A DNA stretch of 64,000 nucleotides, from assembly GCF_937138205.1 (NCBI RefSeq), contig NZ_CAKZOT010000058.1:42204-106203 (forward strand). The letters are read 5' to 3'. The position numbers and the translations under genes are program-made. Source of the stretch: an uncultured Rhodospira sp. (GTDB lineage Bacteria; Pseudomonadota; Alphaproteobacteria; Rhodospirillales; Rhodospirillaceae). Shown here in pieces: positions 28,513 through 36,680 of this stretch. Numbering within the stretch: position 1 is the stretch's first letter; each line of letters starts with the position of its first letter. The notes below the pieces were generated by a model that searched no databases, was not told the DNA's origin, and was given only the letters and a program-made list of their open reading frames with translations.

Positions 28513-30315
28513 ATGCGGATCGTTCTGATCCAGCCCAACTATCACTCCGGCGGCGCCGAGGTCGCGGGCAACTGGTCGCCCGCCTGGGTCGCCTATCTGG
28601 CCGGATACCTGAAGGCGAAGGGCGGCTACACCGACATCCGCTTCATCGACGCCATGACCGACGACATGTCGGAAGACCAGCTGCGCGCCGCGCTGGCCGA
28701 TGAAAAACCGGACATCGTCGGCACCACGGCCAACACCCCGGCCATCTACAAGGCCGAACGGGTGCTGGAGATCGCCCGCGAGATGTTCCCGAACGCGGTC
28801 ACCGTGCTGGGCGGCATCCACGGCACGTTCATGTACCAGCAGGTGCTGCGCGAGGCGCCGTGGATCGACGCCATCGTGCGCGGCGAGGGCGAGGAAGTGT
28901 TCCTGAACCTGGTGCGCTCGGTCGACCAGGGCCAGTGGCCGGACGCGCGCGGTCAGGTCAAGGGCATCGCCTACGGCGAGGGCGAGAAGGTGATCGCCAC
29001 CCAGGCCGAGGCGCCGATCCGCGACGTCGACGACATCGTCGCCGACTGGGGCGTGCTGGACTGGAAGAAGTACATCTACATCCCCACCGGCACCCGCGTC
29101 GCCACGCCGAACATGGCGCGCGGCTGCCCGTTCACCTGCTCCTTCTGCTCGCAGTGGAAGTTCTGGCGCGACTACCGCGTGCGCGACCCCAAGAAGGTCG
29201 TCGACGAGATCGAGACCCTGGTGAAGGAGTACAAGGTCGGCTTCTTCATCCTCGCCGACGAGGAACCGACCATCAACAAGAAGGCCTTCATCGCCTTCTG
29301 CGAGGAACTGAAGGCCCGCAAGCTGGACGTTCTGTGGGGCATTAATACCCGCGTGACCGACGTCTTGCGCGACGAGGACCTGCTGCCGTTCTACCGCTCC
29401 TGCGGGCTGGTGCACATCTCGCTGGGCACCGAGGCGGCGGCGCAGCTCAACCTCGACCTGTTCCACAAGGAAACCACGGTCGCCGACAACAAGCGCGCCA
29501 TCGACCTGTTGCGCCAGAACGGCATCGTCACCGAGGCCCAGTTCATCGTCGGCCTGGAGAACGAGACGGTCGAGACCATCGAGGAAACGTTCCAGCTGTG
29601 CATGGACTGGAACCCGGACATGGCCAACTGGTCCATGTTCACGCCGTGGCCGTTCTCCGACCTGTACCGCGAGATGGGCGACCAGGTGGAGGTGCACGAC
29701 TTCTCGCAGTACAACTTCGTCACGCCGATCATGAAGCCCAAGGCCATGGAGCGCGGCGAGCTGCTGGACGCGGTCATGTCCTGCTACCGGCGCTTCTATT
29801 CCAAGAAGGCGATCTTCAGCTATCCGTGGGTGCCGGGCGACAAGGTGCGCCGCAAGTACCTGCAGGGCTGTCTGAAGGCCTATTTGCGGTCGGCCATGAA
29901 GCGCCAGTTCTACAACCTGGGCAAGGTCGGCTACTGGGGGCCGCACACCATCAAGAAGGTGAAGTTCGCCTTCGATCGCTCGCGCAAGCTGGAGCAGACC
30001 CCGGACGAGGCGGCGACGGCGGACTGGAAGTCGGCCTCCAAGCGCAAGCAGGAGGAGATCGACGCCGGCATCCGCGCCTACAAGGAGGCCGGGCAGCCGC
30101 TCGACGCCACCCAGAACCAGAAGGCGGCGAGCGCCAAGGTCATGGCCTGCGGCGGCGGCGACGAGCAGATGAGCGAGCACGCCATGCTGTCGGCCATGGG
30201 CGGCTGCGGCAGCGGCACCGACCAGCAGCTGTCGGAGCACGAAATGGAACGGGCCATGAAGCCGTGCGCCAAGGGCGAGGAACCGCCCCTGGAAGAGGCC
30301 GACGCGCGGCGGTAG
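28513..30315 (+). CDS. bchE: Anaerobic Mg-protoporphyrin IX monomethyl ester oxidative cyclase BchE (radical SAM, B12-binding)
   Basis: 600 aa. Forms the fifth ring of bacteriochlorophyll without oxygen. The N-terminal cobalamin-binding-like domain ([39 protein letters not shown]) is followed by a radical SAM core with the CX3CX2C cluster motif at C205, C209 and C212 (CPFTCSFC). The ATG at 28513 has a GGGGAGG ribosome site; upstream codons in frame are not conserved. The last 55 residues form an odd tail with two related repeats ([18 protein letters not shown] and [19 protein letters not shown]). It stands alone between the T6SS and an antitoxin gene, with no other bch genes nearby. Confidence 0.96.
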   Translation: MRIVLIQPNYHSGGAEVAGNWSPAWVAYLAGYLKAKGGYTDIRFIDAMTDDMSEDQLRAALADEKPDIVGTTANTPAIYKAERVLEIAREMFPNAVTVLGGIHGTFMYQQVLREAPWIDAIVRGEGEEVFLNLVRSVDQGQWPDARGQVKGIAYGEGEKVIATQAEAPIRDVDDIVADWGVLDWKKYIYIPTGTRVATPNMARGCPFTCSFCSQWKFWRDYRVRDPKKVVDEIETLVKEYKVGFFILADEEPTINKKAFIAFCEELKARKLDVLWGINTRVTDVLRDEDLLPFYRSCGLVHISLGTEAAAQLNLDLFHKETTVADNKRAIDLLRQNGIVTEAQFIVGLENETVETIEETFQLCMDWNPDMANWSMFTPWPFSDLYREMGDQVEVHDFSQYNFVTPIMKPKAMERGELLDAVMSCYRRFYSKKAIFSYPWVPGDKVRRKYLQGCLKAYLRSAMKRQFYNLGKVGYWGPHTIKKVKFAFDRSRKLEQTPDEAATADWKSASKRKQEEIDAGIRAYKEAGQPLDATQNQKAASAKVMACGGGDEQMSEHAMLSAMGGCGSGTDQQLSEHEMERAMKPCAKGEEPPLEEADARR

Positions 30316-30343
30316 GCGTCGCCGCATCCGTTCCAACGATCAC

Positions 30344-30377
30344 AACCGCCCCGCCATCTCCCGATGGCGGGGCGGTT
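30344..30377 (+). terminator. Hairpin terminator after bchE
   Basis: A perfect 15-bp inverted repeat (left arm AACCGCCCCGCCATC) with a 4-nt loop lies 28 bp after the bchE stop. The following bases contain only a short T stretch, so it is a strong hairpin with a weak U-tract. It would isolate bchE from the downstream gene. Confidence 0.7.
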
Positions 30378-30408
30378 GGCGTTTCGGCGGGCGGCAGGCA
30401 AACGCAAA

Positions 30409-30444
30409 TTGACAAAGTTGACGAGGTTGACGACATTGACGGAA
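30409..30444 (+). repeat. Four tandem 9-bp repeats (TTGACGANN) upstream of an antitoxin gene
   Basis: Consecutive units TTGACAAAG, TTGACGAGG, TTGACGACA and TTGACGGAA begin at 30409, 30418, 30427 and 30436. They end 61 bp before the antitoxin ATG. Each begins with a -35-like TTGAC. Likely an operator for cooperative binding of an autoregulator, but this is inference. Confidence 0.6.
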
Positions 30445-30505
30445 GCGCCCATCTTTTGCTGTGCAGTTGGAACGATCCCCGCCGATACGTCGATCAGGAG
30501 GGGCC

Positions 30506-31108
30506 ATGGCCTCCGCACCTAAGAAACGCAACGACACCTCTGAACGCATCCCCACCGCCGCTCAGGAACGTCTGGACGCCCAGATGGAGCGCGAATGGAG
30601 CGCGATGATTGAGGGGGATCGTGAGGATACGCGGGCGCTCATAGACAGCACGCCATCCCAGGCAGGTCGTTTCGGCACGCTTGAGCGCGACGCGTTGGTC
30701 GCACGGTTGCGCGCCAAGGGTCGCGATGCCGCCGACACCATGCTCTCGGAAACGACCTACCTGTCGGGCGAGGACTTCGCCGCCCGCATCGGCCTGACGC
30801 GGCAGGCGCTCGACAAGCGCCGCAAGGCCGGGACTGTGTTGGGTCTCCAGGGCGAGAAGCGCGGTGTTCGGTATCCGGTATGGCAACTGGAGAACTCCGA
30901 GGGACAGCCGGTGTATGTGTTGCCGGCGCTAAAGGAGACTCTGCCGGCGTTGCTGGAGAGTCTCGGCGGGCCATGGTCGGTTCACACGTTTCTGACGACG
31001 TCCTGGCCGCAGGTCGGTGGTCGCACCGGTCTGGACTTGCTCCGGGAAGGCGCCGGCGCCGAAGCGCTGGAACTGGCCCGATCAACGCGATATGGTGGCG
31101 GACCCTGA
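30506..31108 (+). CDS. Xre/MbcA/ParS-like antitoxin-family protein
   Basis: 200 aa, soluble. A basic, polar N-terminus is followed by a predicted helix-turn-helix (YLSGEDFAARIGLTRQALDKRRKAG, then RGVRYPVWQLE). The C-terminus (VHTFLTTSWPQVGGRTGLDLLREGAGAEALELARS) resembles the toxin-binding domain of Xre/MbcA/ParS antitoxins, which normally neutralise RES-domain toxins. AGGAGG sits just before the ATG at 30506. No RES toxin follows: only about 130 bp separate it from a convergent gene. Assignment rests on motif likeness only. It may be an orphan antitoxin or the product of a degraded locus. Confidence 0.6.
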   Translation: MASAPKKRNDTSERIPTAAQERLDAQMEREWSAMIEGDREDTRALIDSTPSQAGRFGTLERDALVARLRAKGRDAADTMLSETTYLSGEDFAARIGLTRQALDKRRKAGTVLGLQGEKRGVRYPVWQLENSEGQPVYVLPALKETLPALLESLGGPWSVHTFLTTSWPQVGGRTGLDLLREGAGAEALELARSTRYGGGP

Positions 31109-31206
31109 TCGCCGATCCGCACGAGGATTTCCTGGGGCCGCGATACCTTGCCACCGCCAGCGATCTGCTCGACGCCTACGGCGTGGTCATTGGGCCGGAT
31201 GACTGA
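31095..31206 (+). pseudogene. Possible coding remnant after the antitoxin gene
   Basis: In a different frame from the antitoxin gene, a stretch with coding-like codon use reads WRTLIADPHEDFLGPRYLA followed by TASDLLDAYGVVIGPDD and a stop at 31204-31206. Its only starts lie inside the antitoxin gene and no ribosome site is seen. It could be the end of a deleted partner gene or a frameshifted antitoxin tail. I do not recognise it. Confidence 0.25.
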
Positions 31207-31239
31207 CCATCAGGAGCCTGTTCGAGACCTGGGTTCCCA

Positions 31240-32667
31240 TCACCGCTCGTTCTCAAGCCCAAGCTCCTTCCACATCCAGCGGAAATCGTAGGGCTGTTGT
31301 CCTTGAGACGCGGCGCGCCGTTGCTCGCCGTTTTCCAGGTGTTTCAACCAGTCGATGACGGTCTTGCGGTCGTCTTTCGCGCTCGCAGCCTGGCGCGGCG
31401 TTTTGTCGTCGAGAGCCGGAATGGGCTCATCCAAAAGCTGGTGATAGTAGTCGTCGAAATACTGATTGAGGAGTTGCTCCTGGACCTCCGGCGGGATGTC
31501 TTCCGCCCCGGACGCGGGCCGATCCGGGCGGTTTTCCAGCGTCTGCTGGATGTCCTCGTGCGTCATCAAAGGCGTGCCGACCATGGTCTTCAGGTGGGCC
31601 GCCAGAAGATCGCGCCCCTTTTCCGCGCGCTCCCGGGAGTTGGTGTTGAGGATCAGCGTCCCATTCTCGATATCCAGGGTCCCCAGGCAGGTGCGGCCCG
31701 ATGCGTCCGAGCTGTGCAGAATGATGCCATCGTCCCCGTCATCGGGGTCGCGTTTCGCCATCCGTTGCGTCGGGGAACCGGGACCGGTCCAGGACCAGCT
31801 CACCGTGTCCGGTTCGATCCGGTCGATCTCCGCAATGCCATCAATCACCTGGGCCACGTCGGTTTCGTCGCCGTGTATGGGGAAGCGAACGGTGGAGAAA
31901 ACAATATCGTCACCGTCCGTGTTGACCGCGTGTGGTGGCGGTCCAAGGACCCGACCCAGGTTTTCCGTGAGCCACAACCGCGTGAAAACGATCGTACCCG
32001 TGATGCCGAGGACGGCGTCTCTGAGATCAGCGTCACTCAGGAGGGGAGGCTCCTCCGTCTGTTCGGTTTCGGTTTCGGCTTCGCCGTCCGGGTGATCGGC
32101 AATCTCCTCCATGACCCGTTCAAGGGAGTCAAGAAAGCGATCTCCTGCCTCGCGGGAGAACACGAGCAATCCGCCGGCAAGATAGTGCTTCCCGTTGACG
32201 AGAAGGACCCTGGCACCAATCCGGTCCCAAAGGGCGGCGGTTTCCGAGCCCCTTTTTTCGTGCACGGTGATCGGGTCGCCGCCCCGAACCATGTCGCGGA
32301 GCGTCACGGTTTTTCCCCGGTCGAGATCAACGACCTCATAAAGAGACATCGTCGAGTCCCGCAGGGCTTCGAGATAGCGACGGCCGTGGACCTTTTCGCG
32401 CCAACCGCGTCGTTTCAGATAGTCGTCAATGATGGTGCGGCCGTCGTCATCAATCGGGGTCGAAAACAAGTCCTCGACAATCACACTGTAAAGCGATTGA
32501 AACGCCGGCCCGAGAAGTTCGACCAGCTCCTCATCATCAAGGTCGTAGTCTTCGAGAACGTCATCAAGGTGATTGGCGAATATGTTTTCCAGCAGCGGAA
32601 CCCACTCGTCCTTGCGGGACCACGCCAAGAGATTCTGAATGGCCTGATCGGCCCCGGGAGGTCGCAT
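31240..32667 (-). CDS. Hypothetical protein, 475 aa, acidic
   Basis: I do not recognise this protein with confidence. It is soluble, acidic and without signal peptide or membrane helices. The N-terminus is helical and rich in Asp and Glu (LDDVLEDYDLDDEELVELLG). The C-terminus contains a compact motif, PALDDKTPRQAASAKDDR followed by VIDWLKHLEN and YDFRWMWKELGL, reminiscent of short C-terminal domains in large uncharacterised families that carry SEC-C or antitoxin-like parts. Third codon positions are less GC-biased than in neighbouring genes, compatible with horizontal acquisition. It is convergent with the antitoxin gene; the ribosome site is poor. The lack of a shadow pattern and its long open frame support a real gene. 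Confidence 0.72.
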   Translation of the reverse strand: MRPPGADQAIQNLLAWSRKDEWVPLLENIFANHLDDVLEDYDLDDEELVELLGPAFQSLYSVIVEDLFSTPIDDDGRTIIDDYLKRRGWREKVHGRRYLEALRDSTMSLYEVVDLDRGKTVTLRDMVRGGDPITVHEKRGSETAALWDRIGARVLLVNGKHYLAGGLLVFSREAGDRFLDSLERVMEEIADHPDGEAETETEQTEEPPLLSDADLRDAVLGITGTIVFTRLWLTENLGRVLGPPPHAVNTDGDDIVFSTVRFPIHGDETDVAQVIDGIAEIDRIEPDTVSWSWTGPGSPTQRMAKRDPDDGDDGIILHSSDASGRTCLGTLDIENGTLILNTNSRERAEKGRDLLAAHLKTMVGTPLMTHEDIQQTLENRPDRPASGAEDIPPEVQEQLLNQYFDDYYHQLLDEPIPALDDKTPRQAASAKDDRKTVIDWLKHLENGEQRRAASQGQQPYDFRWMWKELGLENER

Positions 32668-32779
32668 GTGGCACCATCCGTAAGGTTGCGGTCTGTCCGT
32701 GGGGCGGCATTCTATCGGTCACGTGGGAAAAGGCAAAACCCACTGAACGGGATGGCACGTCGCAGGTTGGGTCTTACCC

Positions 32780-32802
32780 CGGCCGGGCGGCTCCGCCGGC
32801 CG
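32780..32802 (-). terminator. GC-rich hairpin downstream of yqgE
   Basis: The arms CGGCCGG-(G)-CGG and CCGCCGGCCG pair around a 2-nt CT loop, 25 bp after the yqgE stop on the minus strand. No clear T-run follows, so termination strength is uncertain. Confidence 0.35.
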
Positions 32803-32827
32803 CAGCCCCCCGAAGCTCACATCCACC

Positions 32828-33415
32828 TCACGCGTGCCCGCCCTCGCTGGACAGCAGCGCCGGGTCGATGCCCATGCGGGCCATGGCCAGATCGTATTTG
32901 GCGTCCAGGTCGGGGGCGAACACCAACTCGGGGTCGGCGTCCACCGTCAGCCACACGTTGCGGCGCAGTTCGTCGTCGAGCTGCCCCGGGCTCCAGCCGG
33001 CGTAGCCCAGAGCCATCAGCGTCCGGCTCGGCCCGGTGCCGACGGCGATGTCGCGCAGCACCTCCAGTGTCGCCGTCAGCGCCACGGCCTCGTCGACCAC
33101 CAGCGTGCCCTCGTGGATGTAGTCCGCCGTGTGCAGAACAAAACCGCGCTGGCTTTCCACGGGGCCGCCGAACTGCACCTGGATCTGCTGGCAGCGCGGC
33201 GTGGCGGGGATATTGAGCTGTTCCAGCAGGTCGACGAAGCTGAAATCCGGGATGGCGCGGTTGACCACCAGGCCCATGGCGCCCTCGGACGTGTGGGCGC
33301 AAATGTAGATGACCGACCGCACGAAGCGCGGATCGCTCATGGCCGGCATGGCCACCAGGCACTTGCCGGTCAGGTAGCCGTCCGGCGCGCCGACGCTGGC
33401 GAACGTCTCCACCAT
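32828..33415 (-). CDS. yqgE: UPF0301 family protein YqgE/AlgH
   Basis: 195 aa. Family hallmarks are LTGKCLVAMPAMSDPRFVRSVIYICAH, GAMGLVVNRAI, VQFGGPVESQRGFVLH and LGYAGWSPGQLDDEL. The family is widespread and conserved, with no proven biochemical activity; AlgH was linked to alginate gene regulation in Pseudomonas. I chose the ATG at 33415 (GGAGGCGG ribosome site) because upstream codons are not conserved. It is divergent from the DsbD-like gene, sharing a 200-bp intergenic region. Confidence 0.95.
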   Translation of the reverse strand: MVETFASVGAPDGYLTGKCLVAMPAMSDPRFVRSVIYICAHTSEGAMGLVVNRAIPDFSFVDLLEQLNIPATPRCQQIQVQFGGPVESQRGFVLHTADYIHEGTLVVDEAVALTATLEVLRDIAVGTGPSRTLMALGYAGWSPGQLDDELRRNVWLTVDADPELVFAPDLDAKYDLAMARMGIDPALLSSEGGHA

Positions 33416-33615
33416 GGATTTCCGCCTCCCTTCGGATCCGCGATCCCTCCTTTGGATTCGAACACGTCCGACAGGCCATGCCAAGCGGAACCGTGTCCGC
33501 CGTACCGTCCTTTGCCGTCCTTTCGCGGGCGGCACGTGTCCCCTTGCGCCTGTGGGGGCCTTTTCCGATATGCTGGGCACGGTTTGATCGGTCGGCCAGG
33601 ACAGGAGGGCACCCG

Positions 33616-35814
33616 GTGAGGGCAAGGGCCAACGGCGGCGCGCGCATGGCGTCATGGAGTCTGATCTGGGTCCTGGCGGTGGTGGTGTGGTCGTTGGCGC
33701 TGGCAAGCGCGCCGCCGGCCCGGGCCGACCTGCCGGCCTGGACACCGCCCGGCACCGGCGCCTGGGTGGAAACACCCGAGGGGCGCGTGCGCCTGATCGC
33801 CGCCCGCCGCGCGCTGGATGGCGACTCGGCCGTGCGGCTGGGCCTGGAATTCGAACCGGTCGAGGGCTGGAAGGTCTATTGGCGCTCGCCCGGCGACGCT
33901 GGCTATCCGCCCTCCATCGACTGGACCGGCAGCGAGAACCTGGCCGAGGCTCGCCTGTTGTGGCCGGCACCGGAACGGTTCTCCGTGATCGGCATCGAGA
34001 CCATCGGCTACGCTGGCGACGTCATCTATCCCGTCCACGCCACGGTGACCGATCCGGGCGAAAGCCTGCGTCTGCGGGCCAGCGTGGACTACCTGACCTG
34101 CCACGAGATCTGTGTGCCGCGCACGGTGGCGCTGTCGCTCGACCTGCCGGCCGGGCCGGGCGGCGCCTCGGCCCATGCGCAGGCGATCAACCGGGCCGAG
34201 TCGGCGGTGCCGGGCGACGGCGCCGCGCACGGCATGGCGCTGGAACAGGCGGTGGTCGAGGACGACGGCGCCGTGCTGCGGGTGGCGGTGCGGGCCGATC
34301 CGCCCCTGGCCGAACCCGACCTGTTCGTCGAGGGGCCGGAGGGCGCTTGGTTCTCGGCGCCCGAGGTGGCAGGTGACGACGCCGGCCTGACGGTGCTGTG
34401 GAGCCGCGCCGGCGGCATCGAGGACCTGCGCGGCGTGCCGCTGACCCTGACCGTGGTGGACGGCGCGCGCGGCCTGGAGGCCGAGGTCACCCCGGCGGCG
34501 GCGGTGGGACCCTCGCCCCTCGCGCCGGCCTCTGCGGCGGCGGGCGCGAGCAGCCTCGGCACGCTGCTGACCATGCTCGGGCTGGCCCTGGCCGGCGGCC
34601 TGATCCTGAACCTGATGCCCTGCGTCCTGCCCGTGCTGTCGCTGAAGGTGCTGGGCGCCATGGGCCACGGCGGCGCCAGCCCGGCCCACGCGCGGGCCAG
34701 TTTCCTGATGAGCGCGGCCGGGATCATCGCCTCGTTCCTGCTGCTGGGCGGCGCGGCCATCGCCGTCAAGGCCGCCGGCATGGCCGTGGGCTGGGGCATC
34801 CAGTTCCAGCACCCGCTGTTCCTGGTGGCCATGGTGGTGCTGTTGACCCTGTTCGCCGCCAACCTGTGGGGCCTGTTCGAGATCGGATTGCCGGGCTGGC
34901 TGGCCGACGCGGGCGGCGGGCGCGGCGAGTCCGACCACGGCTCGCTGTGGGGCGCGTTCGGCACCGGCGCCTTCGCCACCCTGCTGGCGACGCCGTGCTC
35001 GGCGCCGTTCCTGGGGACGGCGGTGGGATTCGCCCTGGCGCGGGGGTGGAGCGAGATCGCGCTGATCTTCCTGGCTTTGGGCGTGGGCATGGCGCTGCCC
35101 TATCTGCTGGTGGCCGCGCGTCCGGGCCTGGCCACCCGGCTGCCCCGGCCCGGGCGCTGGATGAACCGCATGAAGGTCGTGCTGGGCGTGGCGCTGGCCG
35201 GAACGGCGGTGTGGCTGCTGACCGTGCTGGCGGCGCAGGTGCCGCCGCTGGCCGCCGCCCTGGTGGGCGGGCTGATGGTGCTGATGGTGCTGGTGGTGGC
35301 GATCCCCGCCCGCCGCCTGCCGGGCCGCGCCGTGCTGGCCGGCGTGGCGGCGGTGGCGGCGCTGGCCCTGCCGGCCTGGGCGGACAGGGTGCCCGGCGGC
35401 GCGACCGATGACGGCGCGCAAGGGTCCCCCCTCACGGGCGACTGGCGGCCGCTTGACCCGGCCGCCATCCCGGCCCTGGTGGCCGAGGGACGCACGGTGT
35501 TCGTCGACGTCACCGCCGACTGGTGCGTGACCTGTCTGGTCAACAAGCGCGTCGTGCTGGACCGCCCGCCCGTGGCCGAGCGTCTGGCGGCCCCGGACAC
35601 GGTGCTGATGCGCGGCGACTGGACCCGCCCCGACGACGCCATCACGGCCTACCTGGCCAGCTTCGGCCGCTACGGCATTCCCTTCAACGCGGTCTACGGG
35701 CCGGCGGCGCCGGACGGCGTTCCCCTGCCGGAGCTGTTGACCAGTGGCGCGGTGCTGGAGGCCATCGAGACGGCGACGGCCACCACCACCCGTGCCGCGT
35801 CACCCGGATCGTGA
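33616..35814 (+). CDS. DsbD/ScsB-family thiol:disulfide reductase
   Basis: 732 aa. A signal peptide (WSLIWVLAVVVWSLALASAPPARA) leads to a periplasmic N-terminal domain with a CHEIC motif (C162, C166). The membrane part follows with the two family cysteine sites LNLMPCVLPVLSLKVLG and LLATPCSAPFLGTAVG. A C-terminal thioredoxin domain carries FVDVTADWCVTC (C637, C640). Three redox modules in this order identify a ScsB-like electron shuttle moving reducing power from cytoplasm to periplasm, for example for cytochrome maturation or repair of oxidised thiols. The GTG at 33616 has an AGGAGGG site with 6-7 nt spacing; ATG at 33646 is the alternative. Confidence 0.9.
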   Translation: MRARANGGARMASWSLIWVLAVVVWSLALASAPPARADLPAWTPPGTGAWVETPEGRVRLIAARRALDGDSAVRLGLEFEPVEGWKVYWRSPGDAGYPPSIDWTGSENLAEARLLWPAPERFSVIGIETIGYAGDVIYPVHATVTDPGESLRLRASVDYLTCHEICVPRTVALSLDLPAGPGGASAHAQAINRAESAVPGDGAAHGMALEQAVVEDDGAVLRVAVRADPPLAEPDLFVEGPEGAWFSAPEVAGDDAGLTVLWSRAGGIEDLRGVPLTLTVVDGARGLEAEVTPAAAVGPSPLAPASAAAGASSLGTLLTMLGLALAGGLILNLMPCVLPVLSLKVLGAMGHGGASPAHARASFLMSAAGIIASFLLLGGAAIAVKAAGMAVGWGIQFQHPLFLVAMVVLLTLFAANLWGLFEIGLPGWLADAGGGRGESDHGSLWGAFGTGAFATLLATPCSAPFLGTAVGFALARGWSEIALIFLALGVGMALPYLLVAARPGLATRLPRPGRWMNRMKVVLGVALAGTAVWLLTVLAAQVPPLAAALVGGLMVLMVLVVAIPARRLPGRAVLAGVAAVAALALPAWADRVPGGATDDGAQGSPLTGDWRPLDPAAIPALVAEGRTVFVDVTADWCVTCLVNKRVVLDRPPVAERLAAPDTVLMRGDWTRPDDAITAYLASFGRYGIPFNAVYGPAAPDGVPLPELLTSGAVLEAIETATATTTRAASPGS

Positions 35815-35882
35815 CATCCCGAGGGGCCGTCGCGGTCCGATCCCCAACAACACCGTCACGGAAACGACCAGGAGAGAGAGCC

Positions 35883-36368
35883 ATGCCCACCATCCAGGCC
35901 GGTGACCGCATTCCTGACGTCACCCTGTTCATGCTGACCGACGAGGGCATCCGCCCGGTCACAACCGAAGAGCTGTTCGGTGGCAAGACCGTGGTGCTGT
36001 TCTCGGTGCCCGGGCCGTTCACGCCGACCTGTTCCGAGCAGCACCTGCCAGGATACATCCGCCACATCGACAGCTTCGCCGACAAGGGCGTGGACGCCGT
36101 GGCCTGTGTTTCGGTCAGTGATCCGTTCGTCATGGCCGCTTGGGGCAAGGTCAGCGGCGCAGACGACCGGGTGCTGATGATCTCGGACGGCAACGGCGCC
36201 CTGGCCGCCGCCACCGGCACCGAGCTCGACGCCTCGGCCATGGGCCTGGGCACGCGCTCGCAGCGCTACGCCATGGTGGTCCGCAACGGCCTGGTCGAAC
36301 ACCTGTTCCTGGAGGGCGGCCCGCAACTGGAGGTCTCCAGCGCCGAGAACGTCCTGTCGCATCTTTAG
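35883..36368 (+). CDS. Peroxiredoxin, Prx5/type II family
   Basis: 161 aa. Reduces hydrogen peroxide or alkyl hydroperoxides. The peroxidatic cysteine is C50 in PGPFTPTCSEQHLPGY, and VACVSVSDPFVMAAWGK is typical of the Prx5/PrxII group. The start follows AGGAGAGAGAG. It sits 68 bp after the DsbD-like gene in the same direction, so a shared redox-stress role is plausible. The 3' end abuts a transposase fragment without damage to the gene. Confidence 0.93.
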   Translation: MPTIQAGDRIPDVTLFMLTDEGIRPVTTEELFGGKTVVLFSVPGPFTPTCSEQHLPGYIRHIDSFADKGVDAVACVSVSDPFVMAAWGKVSGADDRVLMISDGNGALAAATGTELDASAMGLGTRSQRYAMVVRNGLVEHLFLEGGPQLEVSSAENVLSHL

Positions 36369-36378
36369 GGCGAGATAC

Positions 36379-36651
36379 GAAGTACGGAAGGGCCTTGCCG
36401 AACGTCTCGGAGATCCAAACGGCCAACGCTTCAAGGGTCCAGGCGCAGACTCCTTCGGTGTCCGGGTCCGGGCCTTGACGGACGACATCCAGGAGCTTGG
36501 CCTGCTCCTCTTCGGCCAGAAACGGGGCGCGCCTCGGCGCCGCCCGGTCCCGCAAGCCTTCAACCCCTTCCGCATTGTAGCGGATCACCGCATCGCGGAG
36601 CGCTTGACGTTCAAGGCCGGCCAAACGAGTCATCCTCATCGCCGGCCGGTA
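36379..36651 (-). pseudogene. IS630-family transposase fragment
   Basis: About 85-90 codons match the N-terminal helix-turn-helix region of IS630-type transposases: LAGLERQALRDAVIRYNAEGVEGLRDR, then EEQAKLLDVVRQGPDPDTEG and WISETFGKALP. The first approximately 30 residues and the whole DDE catalytic part are missing. A stop lies 4 codons upstream of the first ATG. It is an immobile relic between the peroxiredoxin and a DUF6880-like gene. Confidence 0.75.
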
Positions 36652-36680
36652 TTACTCTGCATCAGTGTATCGTGCCTGTC

